A stretch of DNA of 12,232 nt from Micrococcales bacterium (GTDB lineage: Bacteria > Actinomycetota > Actinomycetes > Actinomycetales > Cellulomonadaceae): assembly GCA_009783975.1 (NCBI GenBank), contig WRCL01000020.1, positions 1 through 12,232 of the forward strand, written 5' to 3'. Made by a program: the position numbers and the translations under genes. A model generated the notes under the pieces. It searched no databases, was not told the DNA's origin, and worked only from the letters and a program-made list of their open reading frames with translations. This document shows positions 1-10,064 of the stretch, one piece after another. Position 1 is the stretch's first letter. Each line of letters begins with the position of its first letter.

Positions 1-99
1 AAGCACCGGTCGGTGGCGATCTGCGAGCAGGTCGCCACCCGGTTGCGTGCCCACGGCTACCGGGTGTCGGTGCTGGCCCGGGACATCGGCAAGGAATAA
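1..99 (+). CDS. rapZ: RapZ family nucleotide-binding protein, C-terminal end (partial)
   Basis: Only the last 32 codons are present; the frame is open from base 1 and ends in TAA. The residues begin KHRSV, followed by a helix (AICEQVATRL) and a short strand ending near ARDIGKE. This matches the conserved C-terminal end of the RapZ/YvcJ P-loop family, where a GGKHRSV motif precedes the last helix. In E. coli RapZ is an RNase E adaptor that controls glucosamine-6-phosphate synthase; in actinobacteria the role is less clear, so function is inferred from family only. Its place directly before yvcK and whiA is the standard order and supports the call. The stop codon is 7 nt before the yvcK start, and the AAGGA at 91-95 probably serves as the yvcK ribosome binding site. 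Confidence 0.88.
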   Translation, partial: KHRSVAICEQVATRLRAHGYRVSVLARDIGKE

Positions 100-106
100 T
101 GACGGT

Positions 107-1126
107 ATGAACGAGCGGGTCTTGCGGCGTGACAAACGCCGGCCGGCGATCACAGCCCTGGGGGGAGGGCACGGGCTGTCAGCGACCCTCAGCGCGCTGC
201 GGCACCTGACCGACACGATCACGGCTGTGGTCACCGTCGCCGACGACGGTGGGTCCTCAGGCCGTCTGCGCGACGAGCTGCAGGTGCTGCCCCCTGGTGA
301 CCTGCGCATGGCTCTGGCTGCGTTGTGCGACGACACCAAGTGGGGCCGGACCTGGCGTGACGTGCTCCAGCACCGGTTCTCCTCGTTGGGGCCGCTGGAC
401 CAGCACGCTGTGGGGAACCTGCTCATCGCTGGGGTGTGGGAGCTGCTCGACGACACAGTCGCCGGGCTCGACCTCGTCGGGCAGCTGCTCGGCGCCCGTG
501 GACGGGTGCTGCCGATGTCCTTGGAACCAGTGCGGATCGAGGCTGAGGTGCACCGCGCTGACGGCCGCCACCGCATCGTGCGGGGCCAGTCTGCGGTGGC
601 CCGGACCGCCGATCCGATCGAACGGGTCCGCCTGGTACCGGGTGAACCCGCGGAGTGTCCCGAAGCGGTCCAGGCGGTGCTCGAGGCGGACTGGGTCGTC
701 CTAGGACCGGGCTCCTGGTACACCTCGGTGCTGCCGCACCTGTTGGTGCCCGTGCTGCGCGAGGCGTTGCTGTCGACGACGGCCCGGATCGTGGTGACGT
801 TGAACATCGAACCCGAAGAAGCGGGCGAGACCGCGGGGATGCGCGCCCACGAACACCTCGGGGTGTTGCGTCGGCACGCCCCTGACCTGCGGCTGGAGGC
901 GGTCGTCGTCGATCCCAGCGCTGTGGAGGACCCCGACCGGCTTGACGCGCTGTGCCAGGCGATGGGCGCGCGGCTGCTCGTGCGCCAGGTGCGGCGCTCC
1001 AACGGATCGGCTCGTCACGACCCCCTCAGGCTCGCCGCAGCCCTGCGCGACATCACCGAAGACGTCCCCGGTGACGCCCCGTCACCAGCACCGCCGACGC
1101 CCGACGACGAGCCCGTGGCGGGGTAG
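107..1126 (+). CDS. yvcK: YvcK/CuvA family UDP-N-acetylglucosamine-binding regulator
   Basis: A 339-residue protein of the CofD-like YvcK family, which is known to bind UDP-GlcNAc and to influence cell shape, peptidoglycan synthesis and growth on gluconeogenic carbon. Visible family motifs are LGGGHGL (residues 18-24), [11 protein letters not shown] (45-55), PPGDLRMAL (62-70), GNLLIAG near 103-109, and a [13 protein letters not shown] motif in the second half. Length is normal for the family. The last ~25 residues are rich in Pro, Asp and Ala and are probably disordered. I chose ATG 107 because the recognisable fold starts about 14 residues later and AAGGA lies 11 nt upstream; the earlier GTG at 47 would add unrelated residues inside rapZ. 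It is cotranscribed with rapZ. whiA follows after 67 nt. Confidence 0.93.
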   Translation: MNERVLRRDKRRPAITALGGGHGLSATLSALRHLTDTITAVVTVADDGGSSGRLRDELQVLPPGDLRMALAALCDDTKWGRTWRDVLQHRFSSLGPLDQHAVGNLLIAGVWELLDDTVAGLDLVGQLLGARGRVLPMSLEPVRIEAEVHRADGRHRIVRGQSAVARTADPIERVRLVPGEPAECPEAVQAVLEADWVVLGPGSWYTSVLPHLLVPVLREALLSTTARIVVTLNIEPEEAGETAGMRAHEHLGVLRRHAPDLRLEAVVVDPSAVEDPDRLDALCQAMGARLLVRQVRRSNGSARHDPLRLAAALRDITEDVPGDAPSPAPPTPDDEPVAG

Positions 1127-1182
1127 CACACCGGCCTGCGTGAGCAGTCTCAGTCCTCGGAGGCGTGGTCGAAGCACGGTAC

Positions 1183-1189
1183 GAGGTGG
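1183..1189 (+). promoter_or_regulatory. Shine-Dalgarno sequence before whiA
   Basis: GAGGTGG lies 4 nt before ATG 1194 (7 nt if only GAGG is counted) and 13 nt before ATG 1203. The spacing favours 1194, although the family alignment begins at 1203. Confidence 0.5.
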
Positions 1190-1193
1190 CACG

Positions 1194-3502
<2,309 letters not shown>

Positions 3503-3514
3503 GCCTTCGCTGGT

Positions 3515-3551
3515 GAGCGTCCGCGCGCGACCAGGTCGCGCGCGGACGCTC
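3515..3551 (+). terminator. Perfect 16-bp hairpin between gap and pgk
   Basis: A perfect inverted repeat (3515-3530 with 3536-3551) has a 5-nt loop CCAGG and begins 12 nt after the gap stop. The stem is very GC-rich. A G-U pair and a G-C pair can extend it to 18 bp. No T-run follows, so it is not a textbook intrinsic terminator. It may be a U-tail-less actinobacterial terminator, a partial terminator, or a 3' stabiliser that lets gap mRNA exceed pgk mRNA. No convincing pgk promoter is visible between it and 3601, so some readthrough is expected. Confidence 0.55.
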
Positions 3552-3600
3552 GCACGTGGGGCACCGCGACAACCACACACCTGAAGGAACGACGAAACAT

Positions 3601-4800
3601 ATGAAGACGATCGACGACCTTGGTGACCTGCGCGGAAAACGCGTCCTGGTCCGCTCTGACTTCAACGTGCCGCTCGACGGCACGACCATCACCGACGACG
3701 GCCGGATCCGCGCTGCCCTGCCGACCTTGGCCCGCCTGGCCGACGCCGGCGCACGGCTGGTCATCACCGCGCACCTGGGTCGGCCCAAAGGTGAGCCAGA
3801 CCCGGCGTACTCGCTGGCACCGGTCGCAGCGCGCCTGGGTGAGCTGCTGGGCAAACCCGTGGCCCTGGCCACGGACCTTGTCGGCCCCTCGGCACACCAG
3901 GTCGTCGCCGCGCTCGGCGACGGTGACGTCGCCATGCTCGAGAACGTCCGTTTCGACGCCCGTGAGACGTCCAAGGACGACGCTGAGCGTGGTGCCCTGG
4001 CTGATGAGCTCGCAGCACTGGCTGACGCGTTCGTCTCCGACGGGTTCGGTGTCGTGCACCGCAAACAAGCCTCGGTCTACGACGTGGCCCAGCGCCTGCC
4101 GCACGCCGCTGGTCTGCTCGTCATGGGCGAGGTCGCCTCGTTGCGCCGTGCGACCGACGACCCGGCCCGTCCGTACGTGGTGGTCCTGGGCGGGGCGAAA
4201 GTCTCCGACAAGCTCGGTGTCATCTCCAACCTGCTGGGCAAGGCTGACCGGCTCGTCGTCGGTGGCGGCATGGTCTACACGTTCTTGGCCGCCCAGGGTC
4301 ACACTGTGGGCCAGTCCCTGCTCGAAGCCGACCAGGTCGGCACCGTCGAGGGGTACCTGGCTGACGCCGCCGCCCGTGGGGTGGAGATCGTCTTGCCGGT
4401 CGACACTGTTGTCGCGCCCCGGTTCGCCGCAGACGCGCCGGCGACCGTCGTCGCCTGTGACGCCATTCCCGACGACCAGATGGGTCTGGACATCGGCCCG
4501 CAGTCCCGTGAGCTGTTCGCCTCGAAGATCGTCGACGCCAAGACCGTCGTGTGGAACGGCCCCGCCGGGGTGTTCGAGTTCGAGGCGTTCTCGGCTGGGA
4601 CCCGTGCGGTCGCCCAGGCGCTGGTCGACGCAGGCGCAGCCGGTGCGTTCACCATCGTCGGCGGCGGCGACTCGGCCGCGGCGGTGCGCCTGCTCGGCTT
4701 CGACGAGGCCAGGTTCGGGCATATCTCCACCGGTGGTGGGGCGAGCCTGGAGCTGCTCGAGGGCAAGACGCTGCCCGGTATCGCTGTGCTGGAGTCATGA
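3601..4800 (+). CDS. pgk: Phosphoglycerate kinase
   Basis: A cytosolic monomeric kinase that transfers phosphate between 1,3-bisphosphoglycerate and ADP, the step after GAPDH. The 399-residue length is typical. N-domain substrate motifs are VRSDFNVP (17-24), HLGRPKG (58-64) and ENVRF (114-118). The hinge and nucleotide domain carry GGAKVSDKL (197-205), GGGMVYTFL (221-229), [10 protein letters not shown] (317-326), GGGDSAAA (354-361) and [13 protein letters not shown] (376-388). All are intact. ATG 3601 is chosen because the family begins with a short M-x-T-I-D-D segment; GAAGGA at 3583-3588 is a somewhat distant ribosome binding site. It follows gap after a 98-nt gap that contains a strong hairpin, and its TGA overlaps the tpiA start. 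Confidence 0.97.
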   Translation: MKTIDDLGDLRGKRVLVRSDFNVPLDGTTITDDGRIRAALPTLARLADAGARLVITAHLGRPKGEPDPAYSLAPVAARLGELLGKPVALATDLVGPSAHQVVAALGDGDVAMLENVRFDARETSKDDAERGALADELAALADAFVSDGFGVVHRKQASVYDVAQRLPHAAGLLVMGEVASLRRATDDPARPYVVVLGGAKVSDKLGVISNLLGKADRLVVGGGMVYTFLAAQGHTVGQSLLEADQVGTVEGYLADAAARGVEIVLPVDTVVAPRFAADAPATVVACDAIPDDQMGLDIGPQSRELFASKIVDAKTVVWNGPAGVFEFEAFSAGTRAVAQALVDAGAAGAFTIVGGGDSAAAVRLLGFDEARFGHISTGGGASLELLEGKTLPGIAVLES

Positions 4801-5708
4801 TGTCGTCGAACAGCACGCCGCGCCCAGACCAGGACCCCGACCCGCTGTGGGGGTCGCCTGATGTGTTGGAGCCGGATGCGCCGGCCATGGAAAAAGTCCA
4901 AGACCTGCAGACCGACGCGGCGGCCCCGCGCACCCCGCTCATGGCGGGGAACTGGAAGATGAACCTCGACCACCAGCAGGCCATCGCCACGGTGCAAAAG
5001 CTCGCGTGGGAGCTGCGTGACGGCAAGCACGACTTCGACGCGGTCGAGGTCGCGGTGCTGCCGCCGTTCACCGACCTGCGTTCGGTGCAGACCCTCGTCG
5101 ACGCTGACCGCCTCGCGATCGTCTACGGCGGCCAGGACCTGTCAGCGCACACCAGTGGCGCCTACACCGGGGAGGTCTCTGGGCAGTTCCTCGCCAAGCT
5201 TGGGTGCACCTATGTCACCGTCGGGCACTCCGAGCGGCGCCAGTACCACGGCGAGGACGAGGCTGTCACCAACGCAAAGGTCAACGCGGCGTTGCAGCAC
5301 GGGCTCGTCCCGATCTTGTGCATCGGCGAAGAGCTTGCGGTCCGCGAGGCTGGTGAGCACGTCGCGCACACCTTGCGCCAGCTCGACGGCGGTGTGGAGA
5401 ACCTCACCGCAGAGCAGGTCGCAGGTCTGGTCATCGCCTACGAACCGGTGTGGGCGATCGGCACAGGTGTCGTGTGCGGCACCGACGACGCCCAAGACAT
5501 GGCTGCGGCGATCCGTGCCCGTGTCGCGCAGCTGTACGACCAGGCGACCGCGGACGCTGTGCGTGTGCTGTACGGCGGGTCGGTGAAGTCCTCGAACGTC
5601 GCGGCGATCATGGACCAGCCTGACATCGACGGCGCGCTGGTCGGCGGGGCGAGCCTGGACCCCCAGGAGTTCGCGAAGATCGTGCGTTACCAGGCGCATC
5701 TACGCTGA
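4800..5708 (+). CDS. tpiA: Triose-phosphate isomerase with N-terminal extension
   Basis: Interconverts dihydroxyacetone phosphate and glyceraldehyde-3-phosphate, normally as a dimeric TIM barrel in the cytosol. The catalytic residues are in place: K53 in GNWKMN (50-55), H143 in VGHSERR (141-147) and E215 in [11 protein letters not shown] (213-223), with the phosphate-binding YGGSVKSSN near 258-266. The predicted protein is 302 residues, against about 250-260 for the family, because some 44 acidic, Pro-rich residues precede the barrel. Starts at 4797 and 4800 are adjacent; 4800 is preferred because GGAG (4791-4794) is 5 nt away. An internal ATG at 4887 would give 273 residues but has no good ribosome binding site. 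The start overlaps the pgk stop, so translation is probably coupled. Confidence 0.94.
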   Translation: MSSNSTPRPDQDPDPLWGSPDVLEPDAPAMEKVQDLQTDAAAPRTPLMAGNWKMNLDHQQAIATVQKLAWELRDGKHDFDAVEVAVLPPFTDLRSVQTLVDADRLAIVYGGQDLSAHTSGAYTGEVSGQFLAKLGCTYVTVGHSERRQYHGEDEAVTNAKVNAALQHGLVPILCIGEELAVREAGEHVAHTLRQLDGGVENLTAEQVAGLVIAYEPVWAIGTGVVCGTDDAQDMAAAIRARVAQLYDQATADAVRVLYGGSVKSSNVAAIMDQPDIDGALVGGASLDPQEFAKIVRYQAHLR

Positions 5709-5716
5709 ACGCTGGC

Positions 5717-5749
5717 GAACCGGGACCCACCGGGTGTGGGTCCCGGTTC
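5717..5749 (+). terminator. Intrinsic-type terminator after tpiA
   Basis: A perfect 14-bp inverted repeat (5717-5730 with 5736-5749) with loop CGGGT begins 9 nt after the tpiA stop. The bases that follow are only moderately T-rich (TTTGT comes about 11 nt later). This is the likely end of the gap-pgk-tpiA transcript. Confidence 0.7.
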
Positions 5750-5769
5750 TGCCTTGGCAGTTTGTCGCT

Positions 5770-5775
5770 TACTCT
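5770..5775 (+). promoter_or_regulatory. Candidate -10 box for secG-rbpA
   Basis: TACTCT fits TANNNT and would start transcription near 5782, giving a leader of about 44 nt. There is no good -35 at normal spacing; TTGGCA at 5754-5759 is only 10 nt away. The leader would contain a 6-bp hairpin (5782-5787 with 5794-5799) and the GAAGGA ribosome binding site at 5812-5817. Confidence 0.35.
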
Positions 5776-5825
5776 GGGGTACGGGCCTGTGCCGGCCCGC
5801 CGTGTCGTGACGAAGGAAGACCTCT

Positions 5826-6071
5826 GTGATCGTGTTGAAGTACGTCCTCCAGGCGCTGCTCGTGCTGTGCAGCCTCCTGCTGGTGCTTCTGGTGCTGCTG
5901 CACAAAGGCCGTGGTGGGGGCCTGTCTGACATGTTCGGTGGGGGGATCAGCTCCTCGGCGGGCAGCTCTGGTGTCGCTGAGCGCAACCTCAACCGGATCA
6001 CCGTCGGTTCGGCGCTGGCCTGGACCGCGATCATCGTCGCCCTTGGCCTGATCGAGAAGATGGATCTGTAA
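5826..6071 (+). CDS. secG: Preprotein translocase subunit SecG
   Basis: A small integral membrane subunit of the SecYEG channel that aids SecA-driven export. The 81 residues hold two hydrophobic spans, about residues 4-24 and 60-76, joined by a glycine- and serine-rich loop. The loop contains the family signature HKGRGGGLSDMFGGG (25-39) and an ERNLNRIT segment before the second span. Length and topology are normal. The start is GTG 5826, with GAAGGA 8 nt upstream. The gene follows the tpiA terminator, so it probably has its own promoter. Its TAA shares a base with the ATG of rbpA, so the two are likely translated from one mRNA. tpiA-secG-rbpA is a familiar order in this group. Confidence 0.93.
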   Translation: MIVLKYVLQALLVLCSLLLVLLVLLHKGRGGGLSDMFGGGISSSAGSSGVAERNLNRITVGSALAWTAIIVALGLIEKMDL

Positions 6072-6418
6072 TGGCAGGTGGGAGTGCCATCCGTGGTTCG
6101 CGTGTCGGCGCTGGGCCGATGGGCGAGTCTGAGCGCGGGCAGAGCGCGCCACGGGTGTGGATCTCGTACTGGTGCGTCAACGGTCACGAGACCCGTCCGA
6201 GCTTTGCCGAAGAGGCCGTCGAAGAAGCCCCGGTGACGTGGGACTGCCCCCGCTGCGGGTTCCCCGCCGGGCAGGACCAAGCCCACCCGCCGTCGCCGTC
6301 ACGTAACGAGCCGTACAAGACCCACCTCGCCTACGTCAAAGAACGGCGCACCGAAGAAGACGGCGCGGCCCTGCTCGACGAGGCCCTCGCCGCGTTGCGC
6401 GCACGCCGCGGCGGCTGA
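6071..6418 (+). CDS. rbpA: RNA polymerase-binding protein RbpA
   Basis: An actinobacteria-specific transcription factor that binds RNA polymerase and the principal sigma factor, stabilises open promoter complexes and affects rifampicin tolerance. At 115 residues it matches the family. The N-terminal tail carries SAIRGSRVGAGPMGESERG (5-23). The core domain has a putative zinc site, C35-x3-H39 with C59-x2-C62 (WDCPRCGFPAGQD). A basic linker is followed by the sigma-binding segment EPYKTHLAYVKERR (80-93) and a C-terminal helix. The zinc ligands are all present, as in Streptomyces RbpA. The ATG overlaps the secG stop by one base, so translational coupling is likely. It is followed by a new promoter for hisD. 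Confidence 0.95.
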   Translation: MAGGSAIRGSRVGAGPMGESERGQSAPRVWISYWCVNGHETRPSFAEEAVEEAPVTWDCPRCGFPAGQDQAHPPSPSRNEPYKTHLAYVKERRTEEDGAALLDEALAALRARRGG

Positions 6419-6466
6419 GCACCCGCCACTGGGGTTGGCACACACGACGCCACGGCCGGCACGGCA

Positions 6467-6472
6467 TAAACT
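6467..6472 (+). promoter_or_regulatory. -10 box for leaderless hisD transcript
   Basis: TAAACT (a TANNNT box) ends 6 nt before the hisD GTG at 6479, so the predicted transcription start is the first base of the start codon. No purine-rich ribosome binding site lies upstream of the GTG. TTGGCA at 6435-6440 is 26 nt away and is too far to be its -35. Confidence 0.55.
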
Positions 6473-6478
6473 GGCCTG

Positions 6479-7798
6479 GTGATCTCCCGGATTGACCTGC
6501 GTGGTACGACCCTGACCCGACGTGAGCTCGTCGCGGCCCTGCCGCGCGCTGAGCTTGATGTCGAGCATGCGGCGCAGCAGGTCGCACCTGTGGTCGCCGA
6601 CGTGCGTGAGCGCGGGGCGGACGCGCTGCGTGACTGGGCCGAGAAGTTCGACCATGTGCGCCCACAGCACCTGCGGGTGCCTGCGCAGGCGGTCGCCGAC
6701 GCGGTCGCCGCGCTCGACCCATCAGTGCGCGCCGCCCTCGACGAAGCGATCGCCCGGGTGCGCCAGGTCCACCAAGCCCAGGTGCCCGCGCCGTTGACCG
6801 TCCAGGTCGCCCCCGGTGCCCAGGTGCGCCAACGTTGGCTGCCGGTGCGGCGCGTCGGGCTGTACGTGCCTGGCGGGCTGGCGCTGTACCCGTCGTCGGT
6901 CGTCATGAACGTCGTCGCCGCCCAGGCTGCCGGTGTGGGGTCGTTGGCTGTCGCGTCGCCGCCCCAGGCGGCCCACGGTGGGCTGCCCGACCCAGGTGTC
7001 CTGGCCACGTGCGGGCTGCTCGGCGTCGACGAGGTGTACGCCGCCGGGGGAGCCCAAGCCGTGGCGATGTTCGCCTACGGGGCCGACGAGGCTGACGCGA
7101 CCGTGGTGTGCGAACCGGTCGACGTCGTCACCGGACCAGGCAACGTCTACGTCGCCGCAGCCAAACGCCTCGTGCGTGGGGTTGTGGGGATCGACGCCGA
7201 AGCCGGGCCGACCGAGGTCGCGATCCTCGCTGACGCGAGCGCCAACCCTGACCACGTCGCCGCTGACATGCTCTCCCAGGCTGAGCACGACCCCCTGGCC
7301 GCCTCGGTGCTCGTCACCGACTCACCTGAGCTTGCTGATGCCGTCGTCGGTGCGTTGGCCCCGCGCCTGGCCGCCACGGCCAACCGTGAACGTGCGACGG
7401 CCGCGCTGGCCGGGGCGCAGTCGGCCATCGTCCTGGTCGACGACATGGCTGCGGGGCTGGCTGTCGTCGACGCCTACGGCGCTGAGCACCTGGAGATCCA
7501 GGCCGAGGGCGCGGCAGCACTTGCCGAGCAGGTGACCAGCGCCGGGGCGGTGTTCGTCGGGGCGTACTCACCGGTGTCGCTGGGTGACTACGTCGCCGGG
7601 TCCAACCACGTGCTGCCCACCGGCGGTGCCGCGCACTACTCGTCCGGTCTGGGGGTGCACTCGTACGTCCGTGCCGTCCAGGTCATCGAGTACGACGCTG
7701 ACGCCCTCGCGGCGGTCGCCCACCATGTCGTCGCCCTCGCCGACGTCGAACAGCTGCCCGCGCACGGCGAAGCCGTCGCGGCCCGGTTCACCGAGTGA
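6479..7798 (+). CDS. hisD: Histidinol dehydrogenase
   Basis: A zinc enzyme that oxidises L-histidinol to L-histidine in two NAD+-dependent steps, the last reactions of histidine synthesis. The 439-residue length is usual. Zinc ligands can be placed at Q267 and H270 (SQAEHDP), D370 ([11 protein letters not shown]) and H429 (LPAHGE); the catalytic pair is E336-H337 in GAEHLEI. GLYVPGG (127-133), [15 protein letters not shown] and [11 protein letters not shown] are also typical. The GTG start is supported by the N-terminal family pattern (M-I-x-R-I-D-L-R-G) and by the -10 box just upstream, which implies leaderless translation. hisD opens the histidine cluster and its TGA overlaps the GTG of the vanZ-like gene. 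Confidence 0.96.
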   Translation: MISRIDLRGTTLTRRELVAALPRAELDVEHAAQQVAPVVADVRERGADALRDWAEKFDHVRPQHLRVPAQAVADAVAALDPSVRAALDEAIARVRQVHQAQVPAPLTVQVAPGAQVRQRWLPVRRVGLYVPGGLALYPSSVVMNVVAAQAAGVGSLAVASPPQAAHGGLPDPGVLATCGLLGVDEVYAAGGAQAVAMFAYGADEADATVVCEPVDVVTGPGNVYVAAAKRLVRGVVGIDAEAGPTEVAILADASANPDHVAADMLSQAEHDPLAASVLVTDSPELADAVVGALAPRLAATANRERATAALAGAQSAIVLVDDMAAGLAVVDAYGAEHLEIQAEGAAALAEQVTSAGAVFVGAYSPVSLGDYVAGSNHVLPTGGAAHYSSGLGVHSYVRAVQVIEYDADALAAVAHHVVALADVEQLPAHGEAVAARFTE

Positions 7799-8211
7799 GG
7801 GTTCGGCGCCTGCTCGTCGCGGCCATGGTCGTGTACCTGGGGTTCGTCGCTCTGGTCACGCTCACCCCGTCCACCGGTGACGGGCACAGCCCGATGTGGT
7901 ACGTCATGCGGGTGCTGCAGCACATCGACGCCAGGACGCCAGTGACCGAACCACAGCTGGAGCTTGTCGCGAACGTCGTGCTGTTCGTCCCGCTCGGCCT
8001 GCTCGGTGTTGGCCTCCTCGGACGTGGCCGGTGGGGGTGGGTCGTCGTGGCAGGCCTGGTGCTCACATGCTCGATCGAGCTGGCCCAGCACCAGATCCCT
8101 GGTCGTGTGCCTGACCTGCGTGACGTGGCCGCCAACACTGCTGGCGCGTGTGCCGGGGCGTGCGTGGCGCTGCTCGTCGTGGGTCGCCAGCGCGACCCGA
8201 GCGACCACTAG
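7795..8211 (+). CDS. VanZ-like family membrane protein
   Basis: A 138-residue membrane protein with four likely spans at about residues 5-24, 57-75, 80-96 and 114-130. The family pattern is clear: [11 protein letters not shown] (60-70), SIELAQ (93-98) and [17 protein letters not shown] (102-118), matching the VanZ-like signature of an acidic-Gln motif followed by R-x-x-DxxDxxxNxxGA. VanZ itself gives low-level teicoplanin resistance by an uncertain mechanism; most relatives are uncharacterised, so no resistance role should be assumed. The GTG start overlaps the hisD stop (GTGA), and there is no independent ribosome binding site, so translation is coupled. The stop codon TAG lies in the left arm of a long inverted repeat. 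The product has no known link to histidine synthesis. Confidence 0.85.
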   Translation: MRVRRLLVAAMVVYLGFVALVTLTPSTGDGHSPMWYVMRVLQHIDARTPVTEPQLELVANVVLFVPLGLLGVGLLGRGRWGWVVVAGLVLTCSIELAQHQIPGRVPDLRDVAANTAGACAGACVALLVVGRQRDPSDH

Positions 8212-8360
8212 TGCCCTGGTGCACCTGACCCGGCGGGTTCGCGGCGTCATGCGGGGCCCCTGGCGGCGTTGTCGTCAGTTGCGACAGCGCTTCTCCGCCT
8301 TGCCATGCACCCCGCCTGACGCCGCTCCTTCCCGACGTCTCAGGTGCACCAGGGCACTAG
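8208..8360. repeat. 153-nt near-palindromic element between vanZ-like gene and hisC
   Basis: The outer arms are a perfect 21-bp inverted repeat, 8208-8228 with 8340-8360, each ending in CTAG on the outside. Inside, further pairs are in register: 8241-8249 with 8317-8325 (9 bp), 8251-8256 with 8310-8315 (6 bp), 8261-8264 with 8302-8305, and 8266-8274 with 8282-8290 (9 bp, one G-U) closing on a 7-nt loop. The whole intergenic stretch can therefore fold into one long interrupted hairpin. It contains no ORF I can support. It could be a MITE-like or other short mobile repeat, or a transcription-ending structure for hisD-vanZ. The right arm also supplies part of the hisC -10 box. Confidence 0.75.
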
Positions 8361-8363
8361 GAT
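8358..8363 (+). promoter_or_regulatory. -10 box for leaderless hisC transcript
   Basis: TAGGAT (TANNNT) ends 7 nt before GTG 8371, and no ribosome binding site is present. Its first three bases belong to the right arm of the inverted repeat at 8340-8360. No convincing -35 is visible. Confidence 0.5.
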
Positions 8364-8370
8364 CGGTGAC

Positions 8371-9465
8371 GTGATGTTGCCTGTGCGCCCAGAGCTCGCC
8401 GGGCTGCACCCATATGGGGCTCCGCAGCTGGACGTGCCGGTGCGCCTGAACACCAACGAGAACCCGTACCCGCCGCCCCAGGCGGTCGTCGAGGAGATCG
8501 CCGAGGCTGCGCGCGCAGCGGCCGCCGGGCTCAACCGCTACCCGGACCGGGACTTCGCCGCCTTGCGCGCCGACCTCGCCGGGTACCTGGCGACCGAGTC
8601 TGGTGTGCACCTCGACCCGGCGGGGATCTGGGCCGCCAACGCCTCGAACGAGGTCATGCTGCACGTCCTGCAGGCGTTCGGGGGACCAGGGCGCACTGTG
8701 CTGAGCTTCGCGCCGACGTACTCGATGTACCCCGAGTATGCCCGTGACACGTTCACCACATGGGTCGCCGGGCGCCGTGGCGAGGACTTCAGCGTCGACC
8801 CTGACCACGCAGCACAGCTCATCGACGAGGTCCGCCCGTCGGTGGTCCTGCTCGCCAGCCCGAACAACCCCACCGGCACCGCCTTGCCGCTCACCACGAC
8901 GCGTGCCGTCCTCGACGCGGCCGCGCAGGTGCCTGGTGGGTGCGTCGTCGTCGTCGACGAGGCGTACGCCGAGTTCCGCCGGCCCGGGACACCCTCAGCC
9001 ACCGCCTTGCTCGCTGGTCACCGGCACCTGGCGGTCGTGCGCACGATGTCCAAGGCGTTCGCCCTCGCCGGGGCGCGGGTGGGGTACCTCGCTGCGGCGC
9101 CTGAGCTTGTCGACACCTTGCGCCTCGTGCGGTTGCCGTACCACCTGTCGTCGGTGACCCAGGCGGTGGCCCGTGCGGCCCTGGCGCACACCGCTGAGCT
9201 CATGGCACAGGTGGGGGCGCTGCGCGACGAACGCGACCGCTGGGTCGGTGCGTTGCGCGCCCGGGGTCTGCAGGTACCTGACTCGGACGCGAACTTTGTG
9301 CTCGTCGGTGTGTTCGACGACGCGCACATGGTCTGGCAAGGTCTGCTGGACCGTGGTGTGCTGGTCCGTGACGCCGGCCCAGCCGGGTGGCTGCGGGTGT
9401 CGGTCGGCACCGCGCAGGAGATGGCGGCCTTCGGGGCCGCCCTGGACGAGGTGGTGGAGCAGTGA
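8371..9465 (+). CDS. hisC: Histidinol-phosphate aminotransferase
   Basis: A PLP-dependent fold-type I aminotransferase that converts imidazole acetol phosphate and glutamate to histidinol phosphate. The 364-residue length is typical. Visible motifs are [12 protein letters not shown] near residues 25-36, LNRYPD, a [14 protein letters not shown] segment, the SPNNPTGT loop, [10 protein letters not shown], and the PLP lysine K228 in [16 protein letters not shown]. The C-terminal WLRVSVGT segment, carrying the carboxylate-binding arginine, is present. GTG 8371 is chosen because the -10 box is 7 nt upstream; ATG 8374 is the next codon and equally compatible with the protein family. It begins a new unit after the inverted-repeat element. 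Its TGA overlaps the hisB GTG. Confidence 0.95.
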   Translation: MMLPVRPELAGLHPYGAPQLDVPVRLNTNENPYPPPQAVVEEIAEAARAAAAGLNRYPDRDFAALRADLAGYLATESGVHLDPAGIWAANASNEVMLHVLQAFGGPGRTVLSFAPTYSMYPEYARDTFTTWVAGRRGEDFSVDPDHAAQLIDEVRPSVVLLASPNNPTGTALPLTTTRAVLDAAAQVPGGCVVVVDEAYAEFRRPGTPSATALLAGHRHLAVVRTMSKAFALAGARVGYLAAAPELVDTLRLVRLPYHLSSVTQAVARAALAHTAELMAQVGALRDERDRWVGALRARGLQVPDSDANFVLVGVFDDAHMVWQGLLDRGVLVRDAGPAGWLRVSVGTAQEMAAFGAALDEVVEQ

Positions 9466-10064
9466 ATCACCGCACCGGTGTGGTCGACCGCACAACAGCC
9501 GAGTCGGCCGTCCACGTCGAGCTTGACCTGGACGGTACCGGCACGACGCAGGTCGCCACGACCGTGCCGTTCTACGACCACATGCTCACCGCGCTGGGGC
9601 GCCACGGGCTGCTCGACCTCGTCGTGCGTGCCAGTGGTGACACCGATGTCGACGTGCACCACACCGTCGAGGACGTCGCGATCTGCCTGGGCCAGGCCCT
9701 GGCCCAGGCCCTTGGGGACAAGGCTGGGATCGCCCGGTACGGCGAGGCGACGGTGCCGCTCGACGAGGCGCTGGCCCACGCCGTCGTCGACGTGTCTGGC
9801 CGGCCGTACCTGGTCCACACCGGCGAACCTGACGGGCAGGCTCTGCACCTCATCGGCGGGCACTTCACCGGGTCGCTGACCCGGCACGTGCTGGAGTCGG
9901 TCGCCCACCACGCACATATCACGGTGCACATGCGCGTCCTGGCCGGACGTGACCCGCACCATATCGCCGAAGCCCAGTTCAAGGCGTTCGCCCGCGCGCT
10001 GCGCGCGGCTGTCGCCCCAGACCCGCGGGTCGTCGGCGTCCCGTCGACCAAAGGAGCGCTGTGA
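9462..10064 (+). CDS. hisB: Imidazoleglycerol-phosphate dehydratase
   Basis: The manganese enzyme that dehydrates imidazole glycerol phosphate to imidazole acetol phosphate, the step before HisC. The 200-residue size marks the monofunctional form; no HAD phosphatase domain is fused. The two duplicated metal-binding halves are visible: VPFYDHML (35-42) and HHTVED (66-71) in the first, and SVAHHAHI (146-153) with [17 protein letters not shown] (164-180) in the second. The C-terminal GVPSTKGAL is a family hallmark. GTG 9462 overlaps the hisC stop (GTGA), and a GGTGGTGGAG run sits just upstream. Its own stop overlaps the next gene in the same way, so hisC, hisB and the unknown gene look translationally linked. 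Confidence 0.96.
   Translation: MNHRTGVVDRTTAESAVHVELDLDGTGTTQVATTVPFYDHMLTALGRHGLLDLVVRASGDTDVDVHHTVEDVAICLGQALAQALGDKAGIARYGEATVPLDEALAHAVVDVSGRPYLVHTGEPDGQALHLIGGHFTGSLTRHVLESVAHHAHITVHMRVLAGRDPHHIAEAQFKAFARALRAAVAPDPRVVGVPSTKGAL

Noticed and set aside
942-1193. Upstream in-frame extension of whiA into yvcK
   Set aside because: It overlaps well-supported yvcK coding sequence, reads as Arg/Ser/Thr-rich shadow sequence and has no WhiA similarity.
6435-6472. TTGGCA plus TAAACT as a classical -35/-10 pair for hisD
   Set aside because: The spacer would be 26 nt, too long for a primary-sigma promoter; only the -10 box is kept.
9688-9720. Short repeated and inverted GGCCAGGCC-type motifs in hisB
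   Set aside because: They fall inside an Ala/Gln/Leu-rich helix of HisB and are explained by codon bias.
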